NCBI GenBank assembly: GCA_049511415.1 | Contig: JBEKYC010000062.1 | Span: 1-43,910 of the forward strand | DNA length: 43,910 nucleotides | Direction: 5' to 3' | Source of the DNA: Bog-159 sp049511415 | Lineage (GTDB): Bacteria; Acidobacteriota; Terriglobia; Bryobacterales; Bryobacteraceae | Shown here: positions 7,138-15,878 of the stretch, piece after piece | Layout of the letters: the number at the start of each line of letters is the position of its first letter | Position numbering within the stretch: position 1 is the stretch's first letter | Made by a program: the position numbers and the translations under genes | Notes under the pieces: model-generated | What the model was told of the DNA's origin: nothing | Seen by the model: the letters and a program-made list of their open reading frames with translations, nothing else | Databases searched by the model: none

Positions 7138-9882
7138 ATGCTGGATCGAATCTCGGTGCACGGTGCGCGGCAACACAATTTGAAGAACATCGACGTGGAA
7201 ATTCCGCGAAACACGCTCACCGTGATCACGGGATTGAGCGGCTCGGGCAAGTCGTCGCTGGCCTTCGATACCATCTATGCGGAAGGCCAGCGCCGCTACG
7301 TGGAGACGCTCTCCACCTACGCGCGCCAGTTCCTCGATCAGATGGAGCGGCCAGACGTGGATTCGATCGATGGGCTGAGCCCCGCCATCTCGATCGAACA
7401 GAAGACCACCAGCCGCAGTCCCCGCTCGACCGTAGGGACGATCACGGAGATTTACGATTATCTGCGGCTGCTCTACTCCTCCATCGGCACGCCGCATTGT
7501 CCCCTTTGCGGCAATGAGATTTCCCGCCAGACCACCGAGCAGATCCTGCAGCATGTGCTCACCCTGCGGCCGGATGACCGCATCATGGTGCTGGCGCCGG
7601 TGGTGCGCGGGCGCAAGGGCGAATACAAGAAGGACCTGGAGAAACTGGCCCGCCAGGGATTTGTGCGGGCGCGTATCGACGGCGTGCTGCGTTCGCTCGA
7701 GGACGACATACCGCTCGATCGGCGCCGCAATCACACTATTGAGGTCGTGGTGGACCGCCTGCAGGTGAAGCCGGGCATCGAGAAACGCCTGGAAGCCTCC
7801 ATCGATACGGCAACGAAATTGGCGCAAGGACTGGTGCTGATCGCGGTCGTGAACGGCGAGGAGCGTCTCTATTCCCAAAAACTGGCCTGCACCGAGTGCG
7901 GCACCAGCATCCCGCAGCTAGAGCCGCGCTCGTTCTCGTTTAACAGCCCGTACGGCGCCTGCGAGGAATGCACCGGGCTCGGCAGCAAGTGGGCCTTCGA
8001 TCCCGGTAAAGCCATCGTGGACTTTTCCCGGCCTCTGCTGGAGGGCGCGCTGGGGCCGGGCTCGGCGTCGGCCTACATGCGGCACAAGTTGACGGAAGCG
8101 GCCAAGGAAATGCGCATCGACCTGGGGACGCCCTTCGAGAAGTTTCCCAAGAAGGTGCAGAATGCGCTGCTGGAGGGCGGTAACGGATTTCCGGGGATTC
8201 TGAAGCTCCTGCAAAAAACCTTCGAGGAATCCTCCGAAGGCTATCGCGAGTGGCTAACCGAGTACATGTCGCCCGCGGAGTGTCCCGCCTGCCGCGGCAA
8301 GCGTCTGCGCCCCGCCAGTCTGGCCGTGCGCGTAAAAAACTTCTCGATCGCGGAATTCACCGCGATGCCCATTGCGCGCGCGCTGATGACCGTGCGCAAC
8401 TGGGAATTCGGCGACCGCGAGATGCAGATCGCCGGACGCATCATGGACGAAATCCGGCGGCGTCTCGAATTCCTTTCGGCGGTGGGGCTGGATTATTTGA
8501 GCCTGGAGCGCTCGGCGGCGACGCTCTCCGGAGGCGAGTCGCAGCGCATACGCCTGGCGACCCAGATCGGTTCCAAGCTGCGCGGCGTGCTGTACGTTCT
8601 CGACGAGCCTTCCATCGGCTTGCATCCGCGCGACAACGGCCGGCTGCTCGATACCCTCACGCAACTGCGCGACATGGGCAATACCGTGCTTGTGGTGGAG
8701 CACGACGCCGAAACCATCGAGCGCGCGGATTACGTGATCGACCTGGGGCCGGGCGCGGGACGGCTGGGCGGCGGGTTGGTAGCGGCGGGCACGCCGAAAG
8801 GCATCACGGAAAATCCAGGCTCGTTGACGGGACAGTATCTGGCCGGTACGCTGGCCATCCCGGTGCCGGCGGTGCGGCGCCCGTGGAACGGCAAGAAGCT
8901 GGCCATCATCGGCGCTACCGAACATAACCTGAAGAATATCGACGTGGAGATCCCGCTGGGCCTGCTCACGGTGGTGACCGGCGTATCGGGCAGCGGCAAA
9001 TCGACGCTGGTGAACGAAATCCTGTATCGCGCGCTGGCCCAGCAGATCTATCACGCGCACGAAAATCCTGGGGCGCACATAGCCATCAAAGGCTTAAATC
9101 TGATCGACAAGGTGATTCGGATCGACCAATCGCCCATCGGCCGCACGCCGCGCTCGAATCCGGCTACCTATTCCGGACTCTTCACCCCAATCCGCGATCT
9201 GTACGCCATGCTACCCGAATCGCGCGAGCGCGGCTATAAGCCGGGCCGGTTCAGCTTCAACGTGAAAGGCGGGCGTTGCGAAGCCTGCCAGGGCGACGGA
9301 CTGCGGCGCATCGAGATGAATTTTCTGCCCGACGTGTACGTAACTTGCGATGTCTGCCGCGGCCGGAGGTACAATCACGAGACGCTGCAGGTGAAGTACA
9401 AAGGATATTCCGTCGCCGATTTGCTGGACGCCACCGTGGAACAGGCGCTGGATCTGATGCGGAACATTCCGCAGATCCGGCCCAAGCTCGAAACTTTAAA
9501 CGATGTGGGATTGGGCTATATTCACCTGGGGCAGTCATCCACCACGCTCTCGGGCGGCGAGGCGCAGCGCATCAAGCTGGCCAAGGAGCTCAGCCGGCGG
9601 CAGACCGGGCGCACCTTTTATGTTCTGGACGAACCTACCACCGGTTTGCATTTCGACGATGTGCGCAAATTACTGGACGTCCTGCAGCGCCTGGTGGAGT
9701 TGGGGAATACCGTGGTGGTGATCGAGCACAATCTGGACGTAATCAAGACGGCGGATTGGATCATCGACCTGGGGCCGGATGGTGGCGAGTACGGCGGCCG
9801 CCTGGTGGCCGCGGGAACCCCGGAGCAGGTGGCGCGCTCCAAGAAGAGTTATACGGCGGAAGCCCTGCGGAAGGTGATATGA
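7138..9882 (+). CDS. uvrA: excinuclease ABC subunit A (first copy)
   Basis: UvrA is the damage-sensing ATPase of nucleotide excision repair; it dimerises and loads UvrB. The 914-residue protein is full length (usual ~940). The first ATPase half has Walker A GLSGSGKS (Lys38), signature LSGGESQRIRLA and Walker B VLDEPSIGLHPRD. The second half has GVSGSGKST, LSGGEAQRIKLA and VLDEPTTGLHFDD. Zinc modules are present: CTECG...CEEC and CEACQGDG...CDVCRG. The UvrB-binding region follows the first Walker A (YSSIGTPHCPLCG onward). IEQKTTSRSPRSTVGT is the canonical housekeeping form. It is the first gene of a run of five coupled genes, since its stop overlaps the next ATG. A second full-length uvrA lies at 27746. 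Confidence 0.97.
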   Translation: MLDRISVHGARQHNLKNIDVEIPRNTLTVITGLSGSGKSSLAFDTIYAEGQRRYVETLSTYARQFLDQMERPDVDSIDGLSPAISIEQKTTSRSPRSTVGTITEIYDYLRLLYSSIGTPHCPLCGNEISRQTTEQILQHVLTLRPDDRIMVLAPVVRGRKGEYKKDLEKLARQGFVRARIDGVLRSLEDDIPLDRRRNHTIEVVVDRLQVKPGIEKRLEASIDTATKLAQGLVLIAVVNGEERLYSQKLACTECGTSIPQLEPRSFSFNSPYGACEECTGLGSKWAFDPGKAIVDFSRPLLEGALGPGSASAYMRHKLTEAAKEMRIDLGTPFEKFPKKVQNALLEGGNGFPGILKLLQKTFEESSEGYREWLTEYMSPAECPACRGKRLRPASLAVRVKNFSIAEFTAMPIARALMTVRNWEFGDREMQIAGRIMDEIRRRLEFLSAVGLDYLSLERSAATLSGGESQRIRLATQIGSKLRGVLYVLDEPSIGLHPRDNGRLLDTLTQLRDMGNTVLVVEHDAETIERADYVIDLGPGAGRLGGGLVAAGTPKGITENPGSLTGQYLAGTLAIPVPAVRRPWNGKKLAIIGATEHNLKNIDVEIPLGLLTVVTGVSGSGKSTLVNEILYRALAQQIYHAHENPGAHIAIKGLNLIDKVIRIDQSPIGRTPRSNPATYSGLFTPIRDLYAMLPESRERGYKPGRFSFNVKGGRCEACQGDGLRRIEMNFLPDVYVTCDVCRGRRYNHETLQVKYKGYSVADLLDATVEQALDLMRNIPQIRPKLETLNDVGLGYIHLGQSSTTLSGGEAQRIKLAKELSRRQTGRTFYVLDEPTTGLHFDDVRKLLDVLQRLVELGNTVVVIEHNLDVIKTADWIIDLGPDGGEYGGRLVAAGTPEQVARSKKSYTAEALRKVI

Positions 9883-10874
9883 GCGAGACGCGGGGACGCG
9901 GGGAGGGGGAGACACGGAGCAAGTACTCTGCGCGGCCGATGGACTTCTCCGGTTTGCGCACTGTTCCGCTGGCGGCCCGCGGGGGTAAGGTGCGAGTTGC
10001 GGATTTCGCCGCGCCCTATCGCAAAGGATCAGGCGTCGCAGGATGGCTGGATTCGCTGCCGCACATCCTTGCCGGAGGTGCATTTCGCGCCGTGGTTGCC
10101 GCCATCGCGGCGGCGCGCGCGCGCCGGCGGCCCATCATCTGGGGCCTCGGCGGCCACGTCATCAAATGCGGCCTGGCGCCCATTCTGGCGGATCTGATGC
10201 GGCGCGGCTTCGCTACCGCCTTCGCCATGAACGGCGCGGCTGCCATCCATGATTTCGAGATCGCCCTGGCCGGTCACACCAGCGAGGACGTGGAAGCGGT
10301 TCTGCCCGACGGCCGATTCGGCGCCGCCGAAGAAACGGGCCGCGAGATGAACCAGGCCATGGTTGCGGGTGATCGCGACTTGCTGGGTATCGGCGAAGCC
10401 CTTGGCCGGCGCCTGGATGAAATTGCCCGTCCCGAATTCGCCCCCGCCAGCCTGTTGGTGCAAGCCTGGCGCCTGGCCACGCCCGTCACCGTGCACGTGG
10501 CTATAGGGACGGACACGCCCCACATGCATCCCGCAGTCGATGCCGCGGCCCTCGGCAGCGCCACGCATCGCGACTTTCGACTGCTCTCGACGCTGGTTGC
10601 GTCACTGCACGATGGCGGCGTCTATCTCAACGTCGGCTCCGCGGTCGTATTGCCGGAAGTGTTCCTGAAAGCGGTCTCCGCCGTGCGCAACCTGGGCCAT
10701 CCATTGGCCGACTTCACCACCGTGAACCTGGATTGTCTACAGCATTACCGCCCCCGTCTGAACGTGGTCGAACGGCCGCACGCACAATCCGGCGGCGCCG
10801 GCTACGCCCTCACCGGGCACCATGAATTGATGGTGCCGCTACTGGCCGCCTGCCTGATCGAAAAGGAGTCATGA
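9879..10874 (+). CDS. deoxyhypusine-synthase-like protein
   Basis: ATGA overlap with uvrA defines the start at 9879 (331 residues); an internal ATG at 9939 is the alternative, because the first 20 codons are G-rich and repeat-like. The core, residues ~85-150, reads RRPIIWGLGGHVIKCGL, then AFAMNGAAAIHDFEIALAG, then HTSEDVEAVLPDGRFG. This resembles the NAD-binding fold of the deoxyhypusine synthase family, including bacterial homologues of unknown substrate. The C-terminus (GHHELMVPLLAACL) aligns with the DHS tail, but the catalytic lysine region (WGKI in eukaryotic DHS, from memory) has no lysine here. Bacteria lack eIF5A, so the reaction is unknown, possibly a related aminobutyl transfer on a polyamine. 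Assignment is by remembered family resemblance only. Confidence 0.6.
   Translation: MSETRGRGEGETRSKYSARPMDFSGLRTVPLAARGGKVRVADFAAPYRKGSGVAGWLDSLPHILAGGAFRAVVAAIAAARARRRPIIWGLGGHVIKCGLAPILADLMRRGFATAFAMNGAAAIHDFEIALAGHTSEDVEAVLPDGRFGAAEETGREMNQAMVAGDRDLLGIGEALGRRLDEIARPEFAPASLLVQAWRLATPVTVHVAIGTDTPHMHPAVDAAALGSATHRDFRLLSTLVASLHDGGVYLNVGSAVVLPEVFLKAVSAVRNLGHPLADFTTVNLDCLQHYRPRLNVVERPHAQSGGAGYALTGHHELMVPLLAACLIEKES
9886..9920 (+). repeat. G-rich repetitive stretch at a gene start
   Basis: The stretch has three G-tracts of 4-5 (9892-9895, 9900-9903, 9905-9909) in GACGCGGGG-type steps, followed by GAGACACGGAG. It looks like the intergenic G-rich repeats of related genomes and lies within the first codons of the deoxyhypusine-synthase-like gene. 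Only three tracts reach four Gs, so a full G-quadruplex is not supported. Confidence 0.4.
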
Positions 10875-11641
10875 GCCCCGAACCGTCACTGCCCGATATC
10901 GCCGCGCCGCCCGAAGCACCGCCCCCCGATAGCTATCCCTTCTGGGGCTACTTGGATTTAGGCGCGTTCGTGCTCATCGCAGCCTTGGGCGTCGTATTGG
11001 AATCCTTGCTCGCGGCCATGTTCCTCGACGCCCGGCACGTGAAGCAGATCTACGTGCTTCTGCCGGCTCAGTGCCTGCTCTATGGATATCTGCTGACGGC
11101 CCTGGCCGTGATTTTCCGGCGCTACTATGGCCGGCCTTTCTGGTATTCCCTGCGTTGGGAGCCTGCCAATCGCAGCGCTGCCTTCGTGTCCGCCTGCGGG
11201 ATTTCGATGGCCTTCTTCGTGGTATTCGCCAGCTTGTTGATCCGGACCCCCGACGTGGACAGCCCCATGAAGGCGCTTCTTTCCGACCCGGTGTCCGCCA
11301 TCCTGCTCGCGCTGCTCGGCGTCACCGTCGGGCCTATCTGCGAAGAAATCGTGTTTCGCGGCTTCCTGCAGCCGCTGCTGGTGCGTTCGCTGGGCCCGCT
11401 GCCCGGCGTTCTGGTAGCCGCCGTACCCTTCGGATTGCTGCATCTGCAGGAGTATGGCTACTCCTGGCGGCACGCGCTGTTGATCACTCTGGCCGGCGCA
11501 TCGTTTGGCTGGATGCGCTACCGCACCGGATCGACCAAAGCCGCCGCCCTGATGCATGCATCCTATAATGGCGTGTTCTTCATGGTGTTGGTTCTGCAAC
11601 AGGTAGCAGTGCACGGGCGATGGACGGGTTATGCCAAGTAA
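10871..11641 (+). CDS. CPBP-family intramembrane metalloprotease
   Basis: The 256-residue protein has several hydrophobic helices (LGAFVLIAALGVVLESLLAAM; CGISMAFFVVFASLLI; AILLALLGVTVGP) and the CPBP (CAAX-protease-like/abortive-infection) motifs: EEIVFRGFLQPLL, then FGLLHLQEYG, then a final HASYNGVFF. The Glu-Glu, the Arg and the two His-containing motifs are the predicted metal/catalytic residues. Members cleave prenylated or other membrane peptides; the substrate here is unknown. It starts at an ATGA overlap with the preceding stop and overlaps the next gene by 11 bp, so it is co-translated with the uvrA-kynU run. Confidence 0.85.
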   Translation: MSPEPSLPDIAAPPEAPPPDSYPFWGYLDLGAFVLIAALGVVLESLLAAMFLDARHVKQIYVLLPAQCLLYGYLLTALAVIFRRYYGRPFWYSLRWEPANRSAAFVSACGISMAFFVVFASLLIRTPDVDSPMKALLSDPVSAILLALLGVTVGPICEEIVFRGFLQPLLVRSLGPLPGVLVAAVPFGLLHLQEYGYSWRHALLITLAGASFGWMRYRTGSTKAAALMHASYNGVFFMVLVLQQVAVHGRWTGYAK

Positions 11642-12392
11642 TAATGATAAGGTTGCATTGGTGACCGGCGCGGGGAGCGGAATCGGCCGCGCCGTCAGTT
11701 TGGCCCTGCAAGGCGCCAGCTACCACGTGGCTCTGGCGGGACGGCGCGCCGTGGAACTCGAACGCACCGCGGGTATGGCCCACCCCGCAGGCGGCCGGAT
11801 GCTCGCCGTGCCTGCCGACATCGGCAATCCCGATGCCGTGCGCGCCTTGTTCGCCACTCTCCGCGAGAACTTCGGCCGCCTGGACCTGCTATTCAATAAT
11901 GCCGGCATCGGCGCCCCCGGTGTTCCCCTGGAAGATCTGACCTTCGCGCAATGGAGCGCCGTGTTGAGCGTCAACCTGACCGGCGCATTTCTGTGCGCGC
12001 AGGAAGCCTTTCGCATCATGAAAGCCCAAACCCCGCGCGGCGGGCGCATCATTAATAACGGATCCATTTCGGCGCACACGCCTCGGCCCAATTCCGCGCC
12101 CTATACCGCCACCAAGCACGCCATCACCGGTTTGACCAAAAGCCTGTCACTCGATGGCCGCGCGCATGACATCGCCTGCGGGCAAATCGACATCGGAAAT
12201 GCCGGCACCGATATGACGGCGCGCATGGCGGCCGGTGTTCCGCAAGCCGACGGCTCACGCAAGCCGGAGCCTGTCATGGAGGTGAAACACGTGGCGGACG
12301 CGGTCCTGTATATGGCCGGCCTGCCGCTTAATGCCAACGTTCTCTTTCTGACCGTGATGGCCAATCAGATGCCATTCGTGGGGCGCGGGTGA
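11631..12392 (+). CDS. SDR-family NAD(P)-dependent oxidoreductase
   Basis: This is a 253-residue classical short-chain dehydrogenase. The Rossmann dinucleotide motif TGAGSGIG is at residues 12-19. NNAG stabilises the sheet, and the catalytic tetrad is visible as the Ser in NNGSISAH, Tyr and Lys in PYTATKHA, and Asn in the VNLTGAF helix. It starts inside the CPBP gene (11-bp overlap) and ends by a GTGA overlap with kynureninase. The substrate is unknown. Position next to kynureninase hints at tryptophan/kynurenine metabolism, but that is inference only. Confidence 0.9.
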   Translation: MPSNNDKVALVTGAGSGIGRAVSLALQGASYHVALAGRRAVELERTAGMAHPAGGRMLAVPADIGNPDAVRALFATLRENFGRLDLLFNNAGIGAPGVPLEDLTFAQWSAVLSVNLTGAFLCAQEAFRIMKAQTPRGGRIINNGSISAHTPRPNSAPYTATKHAITGLTKSLSLDGRAHDIACGQIDIGNAGTDMTARMAAGVPQADGSRKPEPVMEVKHVADAVLYMAGLPLNANVLFLTVMANQMPFVGRG

Positions 12393-13570
12393 GCGGCAGT
12401 TATCGCGACCGGTTTCACATCCCCAAGTCGGCCGATGGCAACGACTGCGTGTATCTTTGCGGTCACTCGCTGGGGTTGCAGCCGAAGAGCGCGCGCCACT
12501 ACATCGAGCAGGAACTGATGGATTGGGAACGGCTGGGAGTGGAAGGCCACTTCCGTGCAAGCCATCCTTGGGTCGGCTACGGCGCGCTGTTGGCGGAAAA
12601 GACAGCGTGCCTGGTGGGAGCCAAACCCCTGGAAGTTGTCACCATGAACTCACTGACGGTGAATCTTCACCTGATGATGGTGTCGTTTTACCGGCCCACG
12701 CGGCAGCGCCACCGCGTAGTGGTGGAGGATTTCGCCTTCCCGTCGGATCAGTACGCGGTGAAATCCCAAATCCGGTATCACGGATTCGATCCGCTTGAAT
12801 CTTTGGTCACTGTTTCGGGTGAAGACGAACTTGACGAGCTACTCGATCGGGAAGGCGAATCGATAGCGCTCATTCTGATGGGCGGCATCAACTACTCATC
12901 CGGCAGGGCCTTCGACATGTCGCGACTCACGCGGGCCGGCCACGCCAAAGGTTGCCTGGTGGGTTTCGATTTGGCACACGCCGCCGGAAACCTGGTCCTG
13001 GAGTTGCACCACTGGGAGGTGGATTTCGCTGCCTGGTGCACCTATAAATATCTCAACGGCGGCCCAGGCTGTATTGCGGGCTGTTTCGTCCACGAGCGGC
13101 ACGCCCTCGATCCCACCTTGCCGCGCTTCGCTGGTTGGTGGGGCCACGATCCGGCGACCCGTTTTCGCATGGGGCCCGATTTTGAGCCGGCGCCGGGAGC
13201 CGCGGGATGGCAGGTGAGCAATCCTCCCGTACTGGCCCTGGCGGCGCTGCGCGCGTCTCTGGATCTCTTCGCAGAAGCCGGCATCGAACGGCTGCGCGCG
13301 GAAAGCATAGAGTTAACCGGCTACCTGGAATCGCTGCTCTTGCCACACGCGGGCGAATGGTTCACCATAACCACCCCCAGTGATCCGGAGCGCCGCGGCG
13401 CGCAGCTTTCGATCCGTTTGCGCCGCCCCGTGCAAGCTATCCACGAGAAGTTGCGCCAGAGAGGCGTTATCTGCGATTGGCGGGAGCCGGACATCCTGCG
13501 CGTGGCGCCCGCGCCGCTTTATAACACCCAGGCGGATATTCACAACTTCGTGGACGTATTTCTCAGTTAG
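12389..13570 (+). CDS. kynU: kynureninase
   Basis: Kynureninase is a PLP enzyme that splits kynurenine or 3-hydroxykynurenine to (hydroxy)anthranilate plus alanine. The 393-residue product has LCGHSLGLQPK near the start, EDFAFPSDQYA (PLP-phosphate region), the Asp in GFDLAHAAGN and the Schiff-base Lys220 in CTYKYLNGGPG. The start is a GTG overlapping the previous TGA (GTGA). No tryptophan dioxygenase, formamidase or kynurenine monooxygenase is in the window. Anthranilate from this route could feed the trp operon, which itself lacks trpE/G here, but no link is shown. It is the last gene of the uvrA run, with no clear terminator after it. Confidence 0.93.
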   Translation: MSGSYRDRFHIPKSADGNDCVYLCGHSLGLQPKSARHYIEQELMDWERLGVEGHFRASHPWVGYGALLAEKTACLVGAKPLEVVTMNSLTVNLHLMMVSFYRPTRQRHRVVVEDFAFPSDQYAVKSQIRYHGFDPLESLVTVSGEDELDELLDREGESIALILMGGINYSSGRAFDMSRLTRAGHAKGCLVGFDLAHAAGNLVLELHHWEVDFAAWCTYKYLNGGPGCIAGCFVHERHALDPTLPRFAGWWGHDPATRFRMGPDFEPAPGAAGWQVSNPPVLALAALRASLDLFAEAGIERLRAESIELTGYLESLLLPHAGEWFTITTPSDPERRGAQLSIRLRRPVQAIHEKLRQRGVICDWREPDILRVAPAPLYNTQADIHNFVDVFLS

Positions 13571-13656
13571 CCCCCATCGGTACATTTCCTCTGGTCAAAC
13601 CGCCACAAATGTCCTAGTATAGTTAGAAAGTGTAACGGGGTCAGGAGTGGGAGCTC

Positions 13657-15714
13657 ATGCAGGGTCAGCGCAGTGCACGTGTACTCCAGTTTGGCGCTTT
13701 TGAACTTAGAACTGACACCGGTGAAGTTCGCAAATATGGAACCAAGGTCCGGCTCCAGGGCAAACCGCTGCAATTGCTCCAGGCACTTTTGGACCGGCCG
13801 GGAGACGTGCTGTCGCGTGAGGAGTTGCGCGAGCGCCTCTGGGCAGCCGACACATTCGTAGACTTCGAGAGCGGCTTAAATACTGCCGTAAATCGCCTGC
13901 GGCTGGCTCTCGGCGATTCCGCGGACCACCCACGCTACGTCGAGACCCTAGCCCGGAGCGGCTATCGCTTCATGGCTCCCGTCCTGGAAAATCATGGGGA
14001 GACCGACGACCACGAAATCATTCTGGCGCCGCCACCGCTCCCCCCGTCCCCAGTGCTCCCGTTCCAGATGCCGCGTCCCTGGCCTTGGGCGATATTCGCC
14101 GCGGGCGTGCTGGTAGCCGCCGGCCTCCTACTCCTCCTGCGGCGGCCCGTCGCTCCCCAACCGGTATTTCATCAGGTCACTTTTCGCAGAATCGCGATCA
14201 GCGCGGCGCGCTTTGGGCCGGATGGCCAAAGCGTGATCTACGAAGGTCAGGAAGCGCCCGATAACCAGGAACTTTATCTGGTGAACCCGCTCAGTCCGGA
14301 ATCGCGTCCGCTCGGCTTTCGGGGATCGGTGTTGGCGGGAATCTCCCGCTCCGGCGAACTGGCCCTGCTGAACCTCGACTCCGCCGGGAACCGCAATCTG
14401 GTGCAGGTTCCCTTGAACGGGGATACGCCTCTGGCGCTGGATAGCGCCATCTGGAGTGCCGACTGGGCGCCGGATGGTTCGCGTATGGCCGTCATCCGCT
14501 ATCGCCTGAACCACGAAACCCTGGAGTATCCTCGCGGCAAGGTGCTCGACGATAGTTCCGGCTGGCTATCGGACCCGCGCGTCTCGCCCTCCGGCGCGGA
14601 AGTGGCGTGCATCGAACACCCCGTGATGGGCGACGACGGTGGCAATATCCTCGTAATCGACAAGCAAGGGGCGCGCCGCACTTTGTCGTCGGGTTGGGCC
14701 AGCGCCGAAGGTCTGGCATGGGCGCCCTCGGGCCGGGAAGTCTGGTTTACCGCTGCCCGTTCGGGTCTCACGCGCGCGCTGTATGCCGCCAGCCTCTCAG
14801 GCGAGTTGCGCATGGTCGCCGCGTTCCCTGGCACCCTTACGCTGTTCGATATCGCTCCGGCAGGACGTGTCCTGGTGGCCCGCGAACAGGCGCGCGCCAT
14901 GATGACGGAACTCTCCGCCGGCGAAGCCGAAGGGAAAGACCTTTCCTGGTTCGACTATTCGAACGTCGCGGATATCTCCGCGGACGGTAAGTTGGTCCTC
15001 TTTGAGGAAACCGGAGAGGGCGGCGGTCCGCATCACGCCGTGTACGTGCGCCGGGAGGGCGCGCGCGGCGCGGTCCGCGTCGGCAGCGGCTACGCCCTGG
15101 CGCTTTCCCCGGATGGCAATTGGGCCGTCACCCTGCCCGACACCGACCAGTCCACTCTGAATCTGGTGCCCCTCACGCCGGGCCAGCCTCGGGTTCTTTC
15201 CGGGCACGGGATCAGATATGAATTCGCCCGCTTCTTCCCCGACGGACATCGTCTCCTGGTTGGAGGTCACATCAGCCCCGGACGCGGGCGATTATTCACA
15301 CAAACCCTCGACGGCGCCCCGCCCCGCCCATTGCCCACCGCTGCCTATATGGACCGGCCCGCCATCTCAGCCGACGGAAAACAGATCGCCGGCGTGGATG
15401 GCGATCAGCGCCTCCTTATAGTTTCCGTCGATGGCGGCGAACCGAGAGTCGTGGCATCACCCTTCAACCAAGTTGTCCTTGGCTGGAGCTCGACCGGAAA
15501 AGCTCTCTTGACGCAGTCCAGCGCGGTGCCCGCCACACTGTTTCGCGTAGATCCGCAAACGGGCCGCTACAAATTATGGAAGGAAATCGCGCCGTATCAT
15601 CTGGCCGGAGTGACTCGAATCTGGCCGGCCGTTCTCTCGGCGGACGAGAGCACGATTGTGTACTCGTACCAGCAGAAGCTCTCGGAGCTGTTCGTGGTTG
15701 ACGGCTGGCGTTAA
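13657..15714 (+). CDS. membrane-anchored ToxR-type winged-helix regulator with PD40 beta-propeller
   Basis: The 685-residue protein starts with an OmpR/ToxR-type winged-helix DNA-binding domain (~residues 5-110: LQFGAFELRTDTGEVRKYG, LSREELRERLWA, YVETLARSGYRF). A proline-rich linker and a single membrane helix (~144-162, PWAIFAAGVLVAAGLLLLL) follow, then a long periplasmic WD40/PD40 propeller. Repeats include ISAARFGPDGQSVIYEG, ADISADGKLVLFEE and RPAISADGKQIAGVDG. This CadC-like layout suggests direct DNA binding in response to an external signal. Acidobacteria have many such paralogues. The SD GGGAG lies just before the ATG. The TonB-dependent receptor follows 165 bp downstream and may be a target (inference). 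Confidence 0.9.
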   Translation: MQGQRSARVLQFGAFELRTDTGEVRKYGTKVRLQGKPLQLLQALLDRPGDVLSREELRERLWAADTFVDFESGLNTAVNRLRLALGDSADHPRYVETLARSGYRFMAPVLENHGETDDHEIILAPPPLPPSPVLPFQMPRPWPWAIFAAGVLVAAGLLLLLRRPVAPQPVFHQVTFRRIAISAARFGPDGQSVIYEGQEAPDNQELYLVNPLSPESRPLGFRGSVLAGISRSGELALLNLDSAGNRNLVQVPLNGDTPLALDSAIWSADWAPDGSRMAVIRYRLNHETLEYPRGKVLDDSSGWLSDPRVSPSGAEVACIEHPVMGDDGGNILVIDKQGARRTLSSGWASAEGLAWAPSGREVWFTAARSGLTRALYAASLSGELRMVAAFPGTLTLFDIAPAGRVLVAREQARAMMTELSAGEAEGKDLSWFDYSNVADISADGKLVLFEETGEGGGPHHAVYVRREGARGAVRVGSGYALALSPDGNWAVTLPDTDQSTLNLVPLTPGQPRVLSGHGIRYEFARFFPDGHRLLVGGHISPGRGRLFTQTLDGAPPRPLPTAAYMDRPAISADGKQIAGVDGDQRLLIVSVDGGEPRVVASPFNQVVLGWSSTGKALLTQSSAVPATLFRVDPQTGRYKLWKEIAPYHLAGVTRIWPAVLSADESTIVYSYQQKLSELFVVDGWR

Positions 15715-15754
15715 GACCTCTAATTGGTGTCACGCCCACCTTGCACGTCCTTTT

Positions 15755-15777
15755 ATAAGCAGTACTAACATGCTTAT
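15755..15777. promoter_or_regulatory. candidate operator: inverted repeat ATAAGCA-n9-TGCTTAT
   Basis: A perfect 7-bp inverted repeat with a 9-bp spacer, in the AT-rich gap between the ToxR-type regulator and the TonB-dependent receptor, about 100 bp before the receptor start. Spacing suits a dimeric regulator. It could equally be a weak mRNA stem. Confidence 0.4.
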
Positions 15778-15850
15778 TCATTAATGACTTGACGCGATAG
15801 AAACAAGTTATCTGGCATCTATTGCAAAAACTGCCGGTTAAAAAGGACAA

Positions 15851-15872
15851 TCCTCACATTGGTGAGGAGGAG
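15851..15872 (+). promoter_or_regulatory. hairpin overlapping the ribosome binding site of the TonB receptor gene
   Basis: TCCTCAC (15851-15857) pairs perfectly with GTGAGGA (15862-15868), taking in part of the purine-rich SD GAGGAGGAG (15864-15872), 6 bases before the ATG at 15879. Folding would partly hide the SD, so translation could be modulated. The SD also decides the start codon. Confidence 0.45.
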
Positions 15873-15878
15873 TTTTCC

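Noticed and set aside
9892..9909. G-quadruplex at the start of the DHS-like gene
   Set aside because: Only three G-tracts of four or more are present; a fourth is missing.
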